DNA of 64,000 nt from Dysidea avara (taxonomy: Eukaryota; Porifera; Demospongiae; Dictyoceratida; Dysideidae), in the NCBI RefSeq assembly GCF_963678975.1, contig NC_089279.1, forward strand, positions 35,793,933-35,857,932, written 5' to 3'. The position numbers were made by a program, and so were the translations under genes. Of this stretch, positions 61,105 through 64,000 are shown one piece after another (positions within the stretch are counted from its first letter, which is position 1; each line of letters opens with the position of its first letter). The notes under the pieces were generated by a model, which had not been told where the DNA came from, did not search any database, and saw nothing but the letters and a program-made list of their open reading frames with translations.

Positions 61105-61573
61105 CATCAAAGAAAGGTATTTACCTAACCTGGCTGGGAATTGTAAGGATACTATAAAAGTGACTTACTGATTAGTACAGTGATTTGGACAGGATTTAGC
61201 CTAAAACCATGGTTTACATTAATAAACTAACCATGCCTATTGCATAATTTAGGCAAACTCCACCTGATAACCACAAGTAGCAAACTAAGATCATAGTTTA
61301 TTGGATTGCAACATCAGCAATACCAGTATGTGATTGGACAGATCTGTATCAACTATATTAAGGAATAGCTACTTACCATAATCAAAGACTGATTGATGCA
61401 ATGTTTACCATTACACCAATAGAGCTACAAACATCACAACTCACCTCTGTCTCACTGGTTGTCAATCTAACAGTTAGTTGTGATGGATGGTATCAATTAT
61501 AGACAGGTGGCTGGTAACTGCACCTACATACACAAAGGATGGGACTAAGTTTGAGTGTATCTAGCTACAATTA

Positions 61574-61802
61574 CAGTGAACCTCAGTTATCTGAACCCCT
61601 TGGGACCAGGGGTGGTACATAAGTCTCAAAAGTCCATATCTTTGAAATTGTGTATAAAATAGCATAAAGAACATTTTTTTTAAATTTCGGTATTATTAAC
61701 TACCCTAATAGAACATTCACCACTCTAATAAAGCAGTCATTTCCGTAATTCAGTCAACTGAAAATTTGGATAAATGGGGCCTGGATAACTGAGGTTCCAT
61801 CG
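61574..61802. mobile_element. pogo/Tigger-like MITE (copy B of 24529-24756)
   Basis: Same element at the same place as in copy A, flanked by TA. Its right end is mutated (CCATCG for CCACTG). Confidence 0.85.
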
Positions 61803-63913
61803 TAACATCCTATTATGTTGGCTGTGCTTACCCAAGCGTGGGTGTAAGATTGGCTTAATTGGGAAACATTGGGCAGTCCACAGTGACAAAGGTTAATGTT
61901 ACAATGTCAGGCTGGAAATAACAAGTTTACAATAACAGGTACAAGTTTATTACAGCAAATTTAAATTCAGGCTATTAGTTTCACTGCGCCAAATTTTCTG
62001 AAAATTTTAAGCTTTACATCATAGTAGACACACATACACACACAAACAAGAATATGGAACAACATAGATACAATGAGCATATCACGCAGTACAGATACAT
62101 TGCTAAATTAGGCAAAAGGCATGGCTATTATATTAATGTTTCAGGACTTAAATTAACGTGTGGTCAGTGAACTATTTCCTGACAAAAACAACCACAGAAT
62201 TAAGTATATGCACAGAAAAAAATTCTGTGTGTAAGAGACAGAGTTCTAGGTTTACACTTTCAGAAAAATGTACTGTTTGTTACATAAAATGATTACACTA
62301 GCTAATCCAGTTGCTAGAAACAATTTAGGTTAGGTGTTTCACCAGACCCTCACTAGGGCAGGCAGCACCAGACTACTACAAATTCCAACCCGTTGCGGCC
62401 TAGAGTGGGTAGGGCATGACATTGACAAGTGCATTATCATATAGGAAGGAGACACAGACATATTTTCGACAAGGTAGGTCAGTGTATAAAATGCATTCAT
62501 CAAATTATTTAGAGCTATCTAACAAGTAGTATTTGTATACAATGTAATGACAACAACCATTAATCTTACATAGCAATTCCTATACATGTTTGAGCTATGT
62601 ACTTAGCGCAAAGTGGCGCCTAGCTGCATGGTTGGCAAGTCTTCGAGCACGCAAGCTGTCTTGAAATGACTTTGTTCTTAGTTCCTTCTTATTTCTGTAA
62701 TCAATTTGTGAACAGTTTGTATGAAAATTCATTTTTCACTGGCCAGTATTTGAGTCCCGTACCGTGCGTTTGCCAACTAGTGGGATATGATAATACTCTT
62801 TGTAGTGGTAACACAGCTACTTCAAATTAAATGGTAGTAGTGTAATTATAATTTTTAAACAGGGGTCCACTCAGTAACCAAAATAATACTGATTTAAGTG
62901 GAGCCCTGTGAGCAAAAGGAGAAGAGTACAAAACACAAATACCATATGTCTACTTCTTAAGTCTCTCGCGGGACCAAACCCTCCTGTTATGGTACGTATA
63001 CCCAATAACCCAAGCTAGGCATAATAACTGGGCTAGTAGACTAGAAAGGTCTGGTCACGCGAGATCATTGCACGAGATTGTACCACTTTACAAGCTTACC
63101 GCATAAACACCGCCTTGTCATTCGCCTCCTTTTCCCTCCCTGTGTTCGACCATAGGACAAGGTATTCGCCCAATATTGGCTAGTGAACCTCGTGGTGAAA
63201 TACAACATAAGACCTACACGCTTATCAAAATCAATACCGGTATTCCATTATTCGTCGTCAATTATGTGCGCTTAATTGTGCCATAGCTTAATTAGACCAT
63301 CATGAGTCTATGATTACAGTGAGATTGTGGTTCATACGGGTAAGGGTACAGCCTGTATAACCTGAAGCTAGTTTTTTAAGTGACTAACAGTTGTGTAGAC
63401 TATGTAATGGAGAATTGAAGCCGGGAAAAGCCCAGCCAGTCTCTGCCTGGATCAAATCGACAGCAGCTACTGGATTGTCGCAAAGGTAGAAGAACGAGAA
63501 CCACATAAACATCTAATGGTGAGCGTAATAATTATGCACAGTGTAGTCTCGAATAATACAGGTGTACAGGTCGTGCATTTTTACGCATGCGTACTACTGC
63601 AAATAGTTTCATACTAAAGGGCAAGTAAATTTTTGCCTACACTTATCATATAATGCTTTATCTTGATAGAATGCATGAGTACTTGCAAGATCACGTTTAC
63701 ATTTGTTAGCTACACAGTGACTTTATTAAGGTGGCTACATTAGACAGGTCACTACATGCAAGCTGTCACACTAAGAAAACTTCAAGAAGTGATGACTAAT
63801 GGAACACATTCCAACACAGATGACAAGATCAAATGAAAAAAAAAATTTCCTATTGAATGTTATAAAGTTCTCAATTAACACCTCTTGTCTGTCCAGCCCA
63901 GTCAGCTACACTA

Positions 63914-63960
63914 GTCAGTATAAATAGTTGTATACTGACTGACTTCAATAGTTAGTGAAG
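63914..63960 (+). promoter_or_regulatory. Core promoter of hairpin-family gene F
   Basis: Identical in layout to gene A: GTCAGTATA / TATACTGAC around TATAAATA (63919-63926), then CTTCA...TGAAG. Confidence 0.85.
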
Positions 63961-63973
63961 GAAGAGCTGTAAT

Positions 63974-64000
63974 AATGGGAGCTAATACTGTATTACTTTT
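63974..64000 (+). CDS. Membrane-hairpin family gene F, first codons only
   Basis: ATG at 63974 opens MGANTVLLL, identical to gene A. The window ends here, so whether this copy is intact cannot be seen. Confidence 0.8.

Larger units (their letters stand above)
61410..63973. repeat. Segmental duplication, copy B (partner 24380-27998)
   Basis: Nearly base-for-base match to copy A through the promoter and start codon of a hairpin-family gene. It lacks the elements at 25477-25859 and 26169-26948 and the 32-bp insert, and carries its own insertion at about 62630-62800 with GTTGGCAA / TTGCCAAC near its ends. Confidence 0.92.

Overview
This window looks like AT-rich nuclear DNA from an animal. It has a many-exon gene with GT-AG introns (several only about 50 bp), eukaryotic tRNA-Met genes with internal A/B boxes, TATA-type promoters, and many short inverted-repeat transposons. 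The low GC content, compact introns and early-animal look of the ankyrin gene suggest a sponge (demosponge). That is inference; nothing here proves the taxon.

Layout. 0-12.6 kb holds most of an ANKRD27/VARP homologue on the + strand (5' end outside the window), with a tRNA-Met gene and several transposon remnants in its introns. 13.4-14.5 kb and 35.2-36.3 kb are two copies of one small locus: a minus-strand gene for a Lys/His-rich tail protein, a + tRNA-Met and a - tRNA-Met. In the first copy the protein gene is broken; in the second the + tRNA is broken. 14.5-24.4 kb is a repeat-rich desert with a LINE remnant, hAT-, pogo- and foldback-type elements, a WT1-like zinc-finger pseudogene and a coiled-coil pseudogene.

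From 28 kb to the right edge the window is organised around a family of single-exon genes that I do not recognise. They start near 28.0 (frameshifted), 38.7 (intact, 235 aa), 42.4 (intact, 385 aa, two internal repeats), 51.9 (minus strand, divergent), 57.2 (5'-truncated pseudogene) and 64.0 kb (cut by the window edge). Each complete copy has amphipathic helices, a hydrophobic hairpin, then more helices and a C-terminal VLPxLxQ-like motif. Four copies share a core promoter whose TATA box lies between the arms of an inverted repeat, followed by a second inverted repeat just before the ATG. I regard this family as the best candidate for an undescribed system; its function is unknown.

The 56.3-64.0 kb part repeats pieces of the 19-28 kb part in the same order, so the cluster grew by segmental duplication. 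Comparing the two copies exposes filled and empty sites for several transposons: a 780-bp foldback element with a 4-bp TATA duplication, a 383-bp TA-inserting element, a 545-bp Mutator-like element with 9-bp duplications, a roughly 770-bp repeat, and a 32-bp palindromic insert with an 8-bp duplication.

Limits: everything was read by eye. Family names rest on motif recognition; no searches, structure predictions or alignments were run.
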